This document shows positions 17,648 through 26,002 of a DNA stretch of 64,000 nucleotides, piece after piece (the first letter of the stretch is position 1; every line of letters starts with the position of its first letter). Origin of the DNA: Sporomusa termitida (lineage in GTDB: Bacteria > Bacillota > Negativicutes > Sporomusales > Sporomusaceae). Below the pieces are notes generated by a model. It had not been told where the DNA came from, did not search any database, and was given only the letters and a program-made list of their open reading frames with translations. The DNA lies in NCBI RefSeq assembly GCF_007641255.1, contig NZ_CP036259.1:1054001-1118000 (forward strand), written 5' to 3'. A program made the position numbers and the translations under genes.

Positions 17648-17818
17648 ATGACTGATCAACCATGTCCGCGCTGTCAGGCCCCGATTAACAGCGTACCTTT
17701 GTATCAATGCTGCCGGTGCTTTACGATCTATTGCAGTAACTGCCGGGAGACGCAGGCGGGGCGGGCCTGTCCGAAATGTGGAATGGGCTCGCGGTTAATA
17801 CTGGCCCAGGGAAAGTAA
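17648..17818 (+). CDS. Small zinc-ribbon protein
   Basis: 56 residues with four CxxC pairs in order: CPRC, CCRC, CSNC, CPKC. These could form two interleaved zinc knuckles. The start is ATG 17648 with GGTGAGG just upstream, five bases after the methyltransferase stop. There is no recognisable catalytic part, so it is probably an adaptor or metal carrier of the cluster. Confidence 0.65.
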   Translation: MTDQPCPRCQAPINSVPLYQCCRCFTIYCSNCRETQAGRACPKCGMGSRLILAQGK

Positions 17819-17848
17819 AAATAAAGGTTTTCTTTGGGGGGTGAGATG

Positions 17849-18106
17849 ATGAACGAGCAAGAGCAACAGGTTTCTGCCGATAAAATTGAGGCTGACTCTA
17901 TTATCGTGGAAGTTACCGATAAAAGCACCGGCAAAACGTTCAGGCGCAGCCTGCCGGTGCGGTATCTGGAAAACGATAACGGCATAATTTTATATGGGGA
18001 AACAATGGATGCTGTCCCGACTCAGATTAGTCTCCTGTCGGAAACGGCTCTGGCAAAACTCAGTGGTTTGATTGGCCGGGGTCCGGACCAGCCACGGTGC
18101 AGCTAA
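17849..18106 (+). CDS. Small conserved-looking protein of unknown function
   Basis: About 85 residues, acidic N-terminus, then TDKSTGKTFRRSLPVRYLENDNGIILYGE, a compact alpha/beta sequence without known motif. Start ATG 17849 (or ATG 17846) follows GGGGGGTGAG. It lies in the tight accessory run of the oxidoreductase operon, 30 bp after the zinc-ribbon gene and 11 bp before the next start. I do not recognise it. Confidence 0.6.
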   Translation: MNEQEQQVSADKIEADSIIVEVTDKSTGKTFRRSLPVRYLENDNGIILYGETMDAVPTQISLLSETALAKLSGLIGRGPDQPRCS

Positions 18107-18117
18107 GGAGGGAGACG

Positions 18118-18549
18118 ATGACAGAAACGTTCTTTCAACTGATGGAGTTATCACAGGCCGGGTTTTACTGCAGCCAGATCCTGCTTATTATCGGCCTGGA
18201 GGCCCAGGGCAAGGAGAATCCGGATTTGGTGCGGGCCATGTCGGGGTTAAACGGCGGGCTGGGCTTTTGCGGCAAGACCTGCGGTGCTTTGACCGGTGGT
18301 GCCTGTCTTATCGGCCTTTATGCCGGCAAGGGAACAGCTGAGGAAATGGAAGACAGCCGTCTCAACGATATGATCAGAGAGCTTGTGGGATGGTTTGAAC
18401 AAGAGAATCTCCCCCGGTTTGGCAGTATCAATTGCCATGATATTTTAGAGGGCAATCCTGCTAACCGGATGTCACGCTGTCCGCAGCTGGTGATGCAGAC
18501 CCTGGATAAGGTTAGAGACATTCTGGCAGCTAACGGCTACAGCCTATAA
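18118..18549 (+). CDS. C_GCAxxG_C_C family protein (DVU_1555-like)
   Basis: A 143-residue protein with the family core: an N-terminal Cys in AGFYCSQ, then GGLGFCGKTCGALTGGACLIG with paired cysteines, and a distal INCHDI cysteine. The conserved cysteines suggest a metal cluster or redox site. ATG 18118 with AAGGAGGGAG gives the start; the ORF opens earlier but without a ribosome binding site. Members of this family sit in the equivalent Desulfovibrio locus. Confidence 0.75.
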   Translation: MTETFFQLMELSQAGFYCSQILLIIGLEAQGKENPDLVRAMSGLNGGLGFCGKTCGALTGGACLIGLYAGKGTAEEMEDSRLNDMIRELVGWFEQENLPRFGSINCHDILEGNPANRMSRCPQLVMQTLDKVRDILAANGYSL

Positions 18550-18594
18550 GGCGGGGCTCATCGGGCCGCAGCTGTCAGAGAGCGGGGGTTGTGT

Positions 18595-19752
18595 ATGCAA
18601 AGGTTCATTCAAGTCAGGGCCGGGCGGGAAAACGGGCCAGGTAAGATTGTCGGCCTGGTGGTGGCGGCAGGCTATTCATCACGTATGGGCGACTTTAAAC
18701 CGCTATTGCCCTTAGGAGAAAAAACAGTCATTGAAACGGCTGTGACCAGCCTGCGCCAGGGCGGAATCAGCGATATCCGGGTTGTGGCCGGACACCGGGC
18801 TGCTGAACTGCGGCCTGTATTAGAGTTGCATCAGGTTGATATTATCGAGAATCTGGACTATGCGCAAGGCATGTTTTCCTCTGTTGTTACAGGTTTAAAA
18901 ACATTTGCCGGCAAGGCGGATGCCTTTTTGCTGTTGCCGGGTGATTGCCCGCTGATCAGAAGATACACCATCAGGCAGTTGGTTCAGGCCTACCGGCGGC
19001 TGGCGCCAGCCGTTGCCTACCCGGTATTTAACGGGCTGCGGGGACATCCGCCGCTGATTAGCGGCCGCTGCTACGGCTCTATTCTTACTGATCCTGGCGC
19101 TGCCGGGCTGCGGGGGATACTGGACCGGTTTGCTGCTGACGCCGTAGAGGTTAACGTAGCCGATCAGGGGGTGGCGCTTGATATCGACACACCTGATGAT
19201 TATAAGCAGCTGCAGGCTTTTTATGCCCGCCAGGAGATACCCACTGCCGACGAATGTTTGGCCATGCTGCACAGATATCAGGCTGATGACCGGGTAATGC
19301 GCCATGGGCAGGCAGTGGCCGAGGTCGGCCGGCGTATCACCGGGCTGCTTAACCAAGCGGGACTTAATCTTAGTGAGGAACTGGTGGTTGCCGGCGGGCT
19401 TGTCCATGATCTGGCCAAAGGAAACCCGAATCATTCCCGGCGGGGTGAACGGCTGATCACCTGTATGGGATTTCCGGCGTTGTCAGGCATTATAGCATCC
19501 CATATGGACCTGGAGTTTACCCCGGAGTATGTGCTTGATGAAGCGGCGGTGGTATTTCTTGCCGATAAATTAGTCCAGGGCGACAGGATCGTATCGCTTA
19601 GCGAGCGGTTCAAACCGGCTTTGACCCGTTTTGCGGACAGCCCGGAAGTTATCAGCTCTGTTTTACAAAGGCAACGTACGGCCGAAGCCATCAGGGACCG
19701 GATCGGAAGTATGTTAGGAATCAGTAGTTTCGAGGCAATGGTCGTTAATTAG
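18595..19752 (+). CDS. MocA-like nucleotidyltransferase fused to HD domain (DVU_1551-like)
   Basis: 385 residues. The N-terminal half is an NTP transferase of the MobA/MocA group: VVAAGYSSRMGDFKPLLPLG (residues about 22-41), LLLPGDCPLI and GHPPLISG. The C-terminal half (about 225-385) is an HD hydrolase domain with VHDLAKG and SHMDLEF. MOP-type oxidoreductases use molybdopterin cytosine dinucleotide, so this is the obvious candidate CTP:molybdopterin cytidylyltransferase. The HD part could hydrolyse a nucleotide or phosphate product. The start is ATG 18595 with GCGGGGG upstream; a TTG two codons earlier is less likely. Confidence 0.8.
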   Translation: MQRFIQVRAGRENGPGKIVGLVVAAGYSSRMGDFKPLLPLGEKTVIETAVTSLRQGGISDIRVVAGHRAAELRPVLELHQVDIIENLDYAQGMFSSVVTGLKTFAGKADAFLLLPGDCPLIRRYTIRQLVQAYRRLAPAVAYPVFNGLRGHPPLISGRCYGSILTDPGAAGLRGILDRFAADAVEVNVADQGVALDIDTPDDYKQLQAFYARQEIPTADECLAMLHRYQADDRVMRHGQAVAEVGRRITGLLNQAGLNLSEELVVAGGLVHDLAKGNPNHSRRGERLITCMGFPALSGIIASHMDLEFTPEYVLDEAAVVFLADKLVQGDRIVSLSERFKPALTRFADSPEVISSVLQRQRTAEAIRDRIGSMLGISSFEAMVVN

Positions 19753-19766
19753 GGGGGAAGAGCGTT

Positions 19767-20900
19767 GTGAAGCCTGTCTACTTAAATAATGCAGCGACTG
19801 CATGGCCTAAGGCACCACCGGTAGACGAAATGGTGGCTAAATGCATAGAACAGCTGCCATTCCATGCCGGACGCGCCGGCTTTAGCGGGCCCGATGTACC
19901 GGGTGAGTGTCGCCGGTTATTGGCGGGTTTGCTGCAGATACATGAACCCAACCGTATCGTTTTTTGTCCTAATGCTACACATGCCCTGAATATTGCCCTG
20001 CAGGGCATACGCTGGCAGCCGGGGGCGGCAGTAGTCACTACTGCCGCTGAACATAACTCTGTCCTGCGGCCGCTATACTTTCTGTCTAAGACCAGGGGGA
20101 TTAATGTCCATTTTATCCCTGTGGATAAAATGGGACGGGTTATTACGGCGGCGTGGGCAGCCGCTATGCGGCAGGTTAAACCGCAATTGGCTGTTTTTAC
20201 GCATGCCTCCAACGTCACCGGCGCGGTTAATGATGCAGCCCTGCTGGCCCGGCTGGCCAAAGAGGCCGGGGCGGTAACCCTGCTGGATGCCGCGCAAAGT
20301 CTGGGAATTATGCCGGTGCTGCCGGCAGTCTGGGGGATTGATATGGTAGCTTTTACCGGTCACAAGTATCTGTTGGGGCCTACAGGGACCGGGGGCTTAT
20401 ACATCGCCCCGGCAGCAGAGCTTCAACCCATATGGGTGGGAGGGACCGGGATTCACAGTGATCTGGAAGAGATGCCGCCGGTTATGCCGGCCCGTTTCGA
20501 GGCCGGGACCCCCAATGATTCGTCCTTTGCCGGTCTGGCGGCAGCTGTGGCCTGGGCGAGCCAGTGTAAGGCCGATGCTGCCGGCCTGCTGGCAAAGACG
20601 GAGCGTTTAGCCAGCGGTCTGGCAGCAGCCGGAGCCAGGGTCATAACTGTGGCAGCACCGCGGACGCCGGTAATTTCTTTTACCCTGCCCGGGTGGGAGG
20701 TCGAGGATGCCGGCGATGTGCTCCATAAAAGTTTTGGTATTGTTTGCCGCACCGGTCTGCATTGTGCGCCCCGGATTCATTCCTGCCTGGGGACGGCGCC
20801 GGCGGGAACCGTGCGGTTCGGCTTGTCGCGGTTTACCACCGAAGAGGAAATTGATTATTGCCTGGAAGCCATAGGCACGATGCTGCATGAAACCGTATGA
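19767..20900 (+). CDS. Class V aminotransferase / cysteine desulfurase-like enzyme
   Basis: 377 residues, GTG start after a purine-rich GGGGGGAAGAG. It has the PLP fold of NifS/SufS: NATHALNIAL, AEHNSVLRP, THASNVTG, DAAQSLG, the Schiff-base lysine in FTGHKYLLGP, and a catalytic-type cysteine in GIVCRTGLHCAP. It probably supplies sulfur, either for the terminal sulfido ligand of the molybdenum site or for another sulfuration step in this cluster (inference). It overlaps the next small ORF by 14 bp. Confidence 0.82.
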   Translation: MKPVYLNNAATAWPKAPPVDEMVAKCIEQLPFHAGRAGFSGPDVPGECRRLLAGLLQIHEPNRIVFCPNATHALNIALQGIRWQPGAAVVTTAAEHNSVLRPLYFLSKTRGINVHFIPVDKMGRVITAAWAAAMRQVKPQLAVFTHASNVTGAVNDAALLARLAKEAGAVTLLDAAQSLGIMPVLPAVWGIDMVAFTGHKYLLGPTGTGGLYIAPAAELQPIWVGGTGIHSDLEEMPPVMPARFEAGTPNDSSFAGLAAAVAWASQCKADAAGLLAKTERLASGLAAAGARVITVAAPRTPVISFTLPGWEVEDAGDVLHKSFGIVCRTGLHCAPRIHSCLGTAPAGTVRFGLSRFTTEEEIDYCLEAIGTMLHETV

Positions 20901-21198
20901 CTGGAAGAAGGCGGAAAACTGCTTTGGCGGGGCTAATATATATGAATACCGGCTGGCAATTAAAACCGATGAGGTGCTGATAACAGGCCTGAGCACAGCC
21001 GGTACGGTCAAATATCACCGGAATTTTCCCCGGCCTTTTTTTCAGGCCAATCTTAGTGATGGAACACTGGTAAAAGGGGTAATTGCCGATTCGGTGATTA
21101 AAGTTAGTTTTCCTCAGGTTGATTGGGAGGGCAGCAAAAAGCAGTTTGAGAGTTTCCTGACCGACCTGATCAACCGGCATCCTGGAAGGGAGCGATAA
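20887..21198 (+). CDS. Hypothetical protein overlapping the desulfurase gene
   Basis: 103 residues, no signal peptide, no cysteine cluster (single Cys), beta-rich with VLITGLSTAGTVKYHRNF and ANLSDGTLVKGVIADSVIKVSF. ATG 20887 lies within the last codons of the desulfurase gene, so it would be translated by coupling; its own ribosome binding site is weak. I do not recognise a family. Confidence 0.55.
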   Translation: MKPYDWKKAENCFGGANIYEYRLAIKTDEVLITGLSTAGTVKYHRNFPRPFFQANLSDGTLVKGVIADSVIKVSFPQVDWEGSKKQFESFLTDLINRHPGRER

Positions 21199-21205
21199 TC
21201 TAGCT

Positions 21206-22597
21206 ATGAATGCAATTTACAGGCAACAGGAAATTGTTCTTTCGGCAACAGAGAGTGTCTGTCCGGAGTGTTTACAGCGTATTCCGGCCAGGCGGGTAGC
21301 CAGGGGGGACAGTGTGTTTCTCCGGAAGTCCTGTCCTGAGCATGGCGAATATCAGGTATGTGTATGGGAGGGAGACCCTGACTATTTCAGCTGGAATAAT
21401 GTGCAGACCCCGGCTATACCACAGGCCGATACAACCACAGGCCGCCGCGGCTGTCCGTTTGACTGCGGCTTATGTCCGGAGCACCGTCAACAAACGTGTT
21501 GTGTGCTGCTGGAAGTGACCGGCAAGTGCAACCTGCATTGTCCTGTTTGTTTTGCCTCAGCCTCACCTGCCGGCGGCACTGAGCCGGATCTGGCGGTTAT
21601 CGAGGGCTGGTTCCGGCTGCTTATGGACAAAGGGGGTCCGTATAATATCCAGCTGTCAGGCGGCGAGCCGACAGTCAGGGATGATTTGCCGGCGATCATC
21701 ACCCTGGGCCGCAAACTGGGGTTTGAGTTTTTTCAAATCAATACCAACGGTCTGCGGCTGGCGGCAGAGGACAGCTATACCGCCCGGTTGAAGGCGGCCG
21801 GTTTAAATTGTGTGTTTCTGCAGTTTGACGGCATGGATGACGGCGTGCATACAAAATTGCGCGGCCGGCCGCTGCTTGCTGAAAAAAAGCGGGTGATTGA
21901 GGCCTGCGCTGACCATGATATCGGCGTTGTGCTTGTGCCGACCCTGGTACCGGGGGTCAATGACATGCAAATAGGGGACATCCTGCAATTTGCTGTCAGT
22001 AAGATGCCGGTAGTGCGGGGGGTCCATTTTCAGCCGGTCAGCTATTTCGGCCGCTGTCCGGAAAATCCCGGCGATGCTGACCGGCTGACCATTCCCCGGA
22101 TTATCCGGGAGATTGAACGGCAGACAGCCGGACAGATGAAAGCCAGGCATTTTTTCCCTCCCGGCGGTGAACATGCTTATTGCTCTTTTCATGGCAATTT
22201 TGTGTTGCTGGCTGATGGCAATTTGCAGCCTTTATCGCAGGCTAAAAGCAATACCGGCTGTTGTCAGGCGCGGGCCACCCAGGGCTCCAGGCAGGCCCGG
22301 CAGTTTGTTGCCAGGCAATGGTCGGCAGCCGGAAACAGGCAAACCGGCAAGCCGGAACAAAGCCCCTCGGCGCAGCTGGCTGGTGATTTAACCAGCCTGG
22401 ATGAATTCCTGGAACGCATCAATACCTATAAGTTAGCTGTATCCGGCATGGCGTTTCAGGATGCCTGGACCCTGGATTTAGAGCGGCTGAAACACTGCTT
22501 TATCCATGTGGTCGGCGCCGATAACAGGTTGATTCCCTTTTGTGCCTATAATCTGACCGACCGGCAGGGGCGGTCTCTGTACAGGGGAAAACCATGA
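21206..22597 (+). CDS. Radical SAM protein of the oxidoreductase cluster (TrsS-like)
   Basis: 463 residues. The radical SAM cluster motif is CNLHCPVC (about residues 109-116), preceded by CPECLQRIPARR and by GCPFDCGLCPEHRQQTC. That is the two-part cysteine leader typical of MJ0619/tetraether-synthase-like radical SAM enzymes. SGGEPTVRDD and INTNGL follow as SAM-binding segments. The C-terminal 110 residues include a Gln/Arg/Ser-rich linker. A related family in these clusters is called TrsS and can be a selenoprotein. Here no in-frame TGA is needed. The substrate is unknown. It overlaps the next gene by 4 bp. Confidence 0.78.
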   Translation: MNAIYRQQEIVLSATESVCPECLQRIPARRVARGDSVFLRKSCPEHGEYQVCVWEGDPDYFSWNNVQTPAIPQADTTTGRRGCPFDCGLCPEHRQQTCCVLLEVTGKCNLHCPVCFASASPAGGTEPDLAVIEGWFRLLMDKGGPYNIQLSGGEPTVRDDLPAIITLGRKLGFEFFQINTNGLRLAAEDSYTARLKAAGLNCVFLQFDGMDDGVHTKLRGRPLLAEKKRVIEACADHDIGVVLVPTLVPGVNDMQIGDILQFAVSKMPVVRGVHFQPVSYFGRCPENPGDADRLTIPRIIREIERQTAGQMKARHFFPPGGEHAYCSFHGNFVLLADGNLQPLSQAKSNTGCCQARATQGSRQARQFVARQWSAAGNRQTGKPEQSPSAQLAGDLTSLDEFLERINTYKLAVSGMAFQDAWTLDLERLKHCFIHVVGADNRLIPFCAYNLTDRQGRSLYRGKP

Positions 22598-23958
22598 CCG
22601 GAAAAATACCGGTAACGCCGTTAGAGGCCTGGATTACAAACAAAATAAAAACAGCAGCCGGTTGTCCAACCCGGGAGTCGCTTAAGCGCTGGCAACTGGC
22701 CCGGCTTAATGAAACACTTGCCCGGGCGCGGGCCGCCAGTCCTTTTTACCAGCGCCACTGGGCAGCGGTGGCACCGCAGGCGCTCGTGCAGCTGGAGCAG
22801 CTGGCCGGTTATCCTTTAACAACACCGGCTGATGTGGGGGAACAGGGCCTGCAGATGGTGGGAGTATCCCAGGGGGAGATCAGCCGGGTGGTGACACTGA
22901 ATACCTCAGGTACTACGGGCAGCCCCAAACGTCTGTACTTTACGGCTGCGGACCAGGAGCTGACGATAGATTTTTTCCGGTATGCGATGGCAACCTTTGT
23001 GCAGCGGGGGGACCGGGTCCTGATCTTGCTGCCGGGCGAACGCCCGGGCAGTATTGGCGATCTTTTAGGCAAGGGGTTAGGGCGCAGTGGTATTGGTGCT
23101 GTTGCTTTTGGCTTTGTTACAGAGTTAGCGGCGGCTGTTGCCGCCATGTGCCGGGAGCAGGCGACCTGCCTGGTGGGGGTCCCTGTGCAAGTGCTGGCGA
23201 TGGCCCGCTACTGGGAACAGGTCCGTAAGGGTGACTGGTCGCCGCAGTATATATTGTTAAGCACTGATTATGTCCCGCAGGCGCTTGTCCGGGAATTGGA
23301 ACGAATTTGGCGATGCGAGGTATACGAGCACTATGGCATGACCGAGATGGGGTTTGGAGGCGGGATCGAATGCGCCGGGCACAGGGGTTATCATCTGCGG
23401 GAAAACGATCTGTATTTCGAGATCATTGACCCGGTTTCGGACCAACCGCTGCCGGACGGCGAATATGGCGAGCTTGTCTTTACTACCCTGACGCGGCAGG
23501 GTATGCCGCTTATCCGCTACCGGACAGGTGATATCTCGCGTTTTATCCCCGGTCAATGCCTGTGCGGCAGCCGGTTGCGGCGGTTGGAACGCATACGAAG
23601 CAGGGCAGCAGGCAGGGTAACCCTGGGGACTGATATGTGGCTGACGCTGGCTGAACTGGACGAAGTGCTGTTTACAGTGCCTGGCATCGTTAATTTTCAT
23701 GCTGCGATGAGTTACGGGGACGCCGCGGCCAGGCTGGTGATCACTGCGGCGGTGGTGGGAATAGCACCTGAAACGGCACTGCTGACAGCGGCCTTGCGTA
23801 ACCTAGCAAGCATCAGGACAGCGGCAGCTGCGGGGCAGCTGGAGATCCTGATCAAGATGGAAAAATACGGGGACGGTTATGCCACAACCCCTGGCAAAAG
23901 AGTGATTCATGTTGCTGGCAGGGCTGTGGCCGGGAGAGGGAGCGATGGCAGGCTATGA
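22594..23958 (+). CDS. AMP-dependent CoA ligase, phenylacetate-CoA ligase-like (DVU_1553-like)
   Basis: 454 residues of the adenylate-forming family. The P-loop is NTSGTTGSPKRLYF (residues about 106-119), the A5 motif is YEHYGMTEMGFG, and ELVFTTLTRQGMPLIRYRTGD contains the A7/A8 core. The C-terminal domain has a GKR-type lysine region. It would activate a carboxylic acid to the acyl-CoA, and the acid product of the aldehyde oxidoreductase is the natural candidate. ATGA overlap on both sides places it inside the operon. Confidence 0.8.
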   Translation: MTGKIPVTPLEAWITNKIKTAAGCPTRESLKRWQLARLNETLARARAASPFYQRHWAAVAPQALVQLEQLAGYPLTTPADVGEQGLQMVGVSQGEISRVVTLNTSGTTGSPKRLYFTAADQELTIDFFRYAMATFVQRGDRVLILLPGERPGSIGDLLGKGLGRSGIGAVAFGFVTELAAAVAAMCREQATCLVGVPVQVLAMARYWEQVRKGDWSPQYILLSTDYVPQALVRELERIWRCEVYEHYGMTEMGFGGGIECAGHRGYHLRENDLYFEIIDPVSDQPLPDGEYGELVFTTLTRQGMPLIRYRTGDISRFIPGQCLCGSRLRRLERIRSRAAGRVTLGTDMWLTLAELDEVLFTVPGIVNFHAAMSYGDAAARLVITAAVVGIAPETALLTAALRNLASIRTAAAAGQLEILIKMEKYGDGYATTPGKRVIHVAGRAVAGRGSDGRL

Positions 23959-24569
23959 GCGGCAGGAATATATATATAATCCGTCATGGGGAAATTGCAG
24001 CCCCGGATCAGGTCCGCCGGTATATAGGCCAGCTTGATGTTCCTTTATCGGCTGAGGGAATTCGGCAGGCCCGGCTGTTAAGCACGGCATTAGCCGGCAG
24101 AAACATCACCACTATTTTCTGCAGTGATTTGCTGCGGTCAGTGGACACGGCCGGGATCATCTCCCGGCATATTCATATACAACCGGCAGTCAGGGCTGAT
24201 ATCCGGGAGATTGCTATGGGCGAGTGGGAGGGCAAAACTTTTACAGAGATTCAGCAGGCCTATCCGGAAGAGTACCGTAAACGGGGGCAGAATCTTGCCG
24301 ATTACCGGGTGCCGGGCGGGGAGAGTTTCCGTGACGGCCAGGCCCGGGTGGTCGCCGCCTTTGCCGACATCCTGGCAGTCAGTGAAGGGGATATTCTCAT
24401 AGTGGGGCACGCCGGCATTAACCGCCTGCTGTTTTGTTCTGTTCTGGGAATCCCGATTGGCAACAGTTTTCTTATCGGCCAGGATTATGGCTGTTTAAAC
24501 AGACTGATGCAAAGCGGCGGGGGCTATTGTCTAAAGGTATTAAACGCATCTGTGCATAGCCAGCCTTAA
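23955..24569 (+). CDS. Histidine phosphatase family protein (CobC/phosphoglycerate-mutase-like)
   Basis: 204 residues with the phosphohistidine motif RHGEI near residue 10, Arg in FCSDLLRSVDTA, the acid in GEWEG, and the second His in IVGHAGINR. The catalytic core is complete. The best-known relative is alpha-ribazole phosphatase CobC, but the context (operon with CoA ligase and radical SAM enzyme) suggests a dedicated step of the oxidoreductase cluster. Coupled to the CoA ligase gene by ATGA. Confidence 0.8.
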   Translation: MSGRNIYIIRHGEIAAPDQVRRYIGQLDVPLSAEGIRQARLLSTALAGRNITTIFCSDLLRSVDTAGIISRHIHIQPAVRADIREIAMGEWEGKTFTEIQQAYPEEYRKRGQNLADYRVPGGESFRDGQARVVAAFADILAVSEGDILIVGHAGINRLLFCSVLGIPIGNSFLIGQDYGCLNRLMQSGGGYCLKVLNASVHSQP

Positions 24570-24623
24570 AATCGTACAAATTACCTGGAGAAACTCTGTA
24601 TTTTCACTGGAGGTACCGGTCGT

Positions 24624-25802
24624 TTGCCACACGGAAATATGCTGGCTCATTTTTTTTTCAAGGCGGCTGGCCTTCCTGGCGGCCGAAACGCTGCTGCTTT
24701 AAGGATAGTTGCCCTTGCCTACGGTTTTCACACCCTGTTAGTATTAGCCGCGCTGCTGCTCACTGACCTATTACCCGGCCGGGAAGCAGCCGGCTTTCTT
24801 AACCCCGGTGCCGGGCAAACGCTGCCGTTCATTGAAAAATTTATTAAATGGGATGCTCACTGGTATACATATATTGCCGAAACTGGGTACAATATCCAAA
24901 GTATTGTTTTTTTTCCGGTCACAATCCTGCTGATCAAGGCCGTGGCCGGCAGCGGTTTAGGTTATGTGGCGGCCGGCTTTGTTGTCTGCAACCTGTTTAC
25001 ATTGCTCAGCTACTATGTGATGGCCAAAACATTTTTACTGGATTTTTCGGCAAAAGAAACCCAGCGGGCGCTGTTGGCCTATGCCACATTACCAACTTCG
25101 TTTTTCTTAAACAGTGTTTATACTGAACCGGTGTTTATTGTTTGGTCCCTGGCCTGTTTATATTGCCTGCGGACTGACAAGTGGTGGCAGGCCGGTTTAT
25201 TTGCCGCGCTGGCGGCCCTGACCCGTAATCTGGGGGTATTGCTGACTGTTGTTTTAGTATACGAATTTATTAAGCACTATTATGATGACCGTAAATGGAA
25301 ACCGTCGATGCTGGCGGCATTTTTGCCGGTATTGGCATTCGGGGCTTTTTGTGTCTATAACAACAGACTATTCGGTGATCCGCTGGCTTTTGTCCATTCC
25401 CAGCAAGCCTGGGGGCGGCAGTTTGGTTTTCCCTGGGATAATTTCTGGAACAATCTTGGTTTAATACAAGCAGGCGTTCCCTTGGTTGAGACCGGCCTTT
25501 ATCTTGATGCCGTATTGACCGCGCTGACTGGTATTGCCCTGGTATTTGCGACAGCCGTGCCCGGCTACAGGCTGCCCGGAAAGTATGTACTTACGGGGTG
25601 GCTGTGGTTTTTACTGCCTTTATTCTCCACCTCACCTGTTTATCCGTTGTACAGCATGGCCCGTTTTGTACTTGTAATATTTCCCCTTTATTTATTTTTA
25701 GCCAGACTGCCAACCTTATGGTTTTTTGGCTTGCTCTGGCTGCAGGCTGCCGGGCTGGTCCTCTGTACGGCGCTGTTTATTAACTGGTGCTGGCTGGGCT
25801 GA
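24624..25802 (+). CDS. Multipass membrane protein, PIG-V-type mannosyltransferase family
   Basis: 392 residues with about ten hydrophobic segments. The first loop carries KWDAHWYTYIAETGY, matching the WD-x-x-(W/Y) plus IAxxGY signature of PIG-V-like (COG5542) polyprenyl-phosphate-dependent glycosyltransferases, and VYTEPVF follows in the membrane. The start is TTG 24624 with GGAGGT nine bases upstream; ATG 24639 would lack a ribosome binding site. It sits 54 bp after the phosphatase gene. A functional link to the aldehyde cluster is uncertain. Confidence 0.65.
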   Translation: MPHGNMLAHFFFKAAGLPGGRNAAALRIVALAYGFHTLLVLAALLLTDLLPGREAAGFLNPGAGQTLPFIEKFIKWDAHWYTYIAETGYNIQSIVFFPVTILLIKAVAGSGLGYVAAGFVVCNLFTLLSYYVMAKTFLLDFSAKETQRALLAYATLPTSFFLNSVYTEPVFIVWSLACLYCLRTDKWWQAGLFAALAALTRNLGVLLTVVLVYEFIKHYYDDRKWKPSMLAAFLPVLAFGAFCVYNNRLFGDPLAFVHSQQAWGRQFGFPWDNFWNNLGLIQAGVPLVETGLYLDAVLTALTGIALVFATAVPGYRLPGKYVLTGWLWFLLPLFSTSPVYPLYSMARFVLVIFPLYLFLARLPTLWFFGLLWLQAAGLVLCTALFINWCWLG

Positions 25803-25806
25803 TGTA

Positions 25807-25836
25807 TTGACATTTGTTATTTTCTCATGGTAAAAT
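25807..25836 (+). promoter_or_regulatory. Sigma-70/A promoter of the SAM-riboswitch transcript
   Basis: TTGACA (25807-25812), 18-bp spacer, TAAAAT (25831-25836), starting transcription just before the riboswitch stem P1. Confidence 0.65.
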
Positions 25837-25854
25837 TGTTTAGAATTTAATAGG

Positions 25855-26002
25855 GCTCTTATCTAGAGTGGTCGAGGGACTGGCCCGATGACGCCCGGCA
25901 ACCGGCAGCTTCTGCAGTGGTGCTAATTCCAACAGGACTTATCCTGGCAGATAGGAGGAAAGTGTGTAAACAGCTGCCCCTTTCCTCGGAAAGGGGTTTT
26001 TT
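25855..26002 (+). ncRNA. SAM-I (S-box) riboswitch with terminator
   Basis: The S-box landmarks are in order: CTTATCT (P1 5' strand), AGAGTGGTCGAGGGACTGGC, CCGATGA, CCCGGCAACC, a variable P3, TGGTGCTAATTCC, and the P1 3' strand AGATAGGAG (25949-25957). The expression platform is explicit. GAGGAAAG (25955-25962) can pair with CTTTCCTC (25980-25987) as antiterminator. Otherwise CCCCTTTC (25977-25984) and GAAAGGGG (25989-25996) form a terminator followed by six T. SAM should therefore switch the gene off. The terminator 3' arm is also the ribosome binding site of the next gene. Confidence 0.93.

Noticed and set aside
21206-22597. Selenocysteine in the TrsS-like radical SAM protein
   Set aside because: No in-frame TGA interrupts the gene and cysteines occupy the motif positions.
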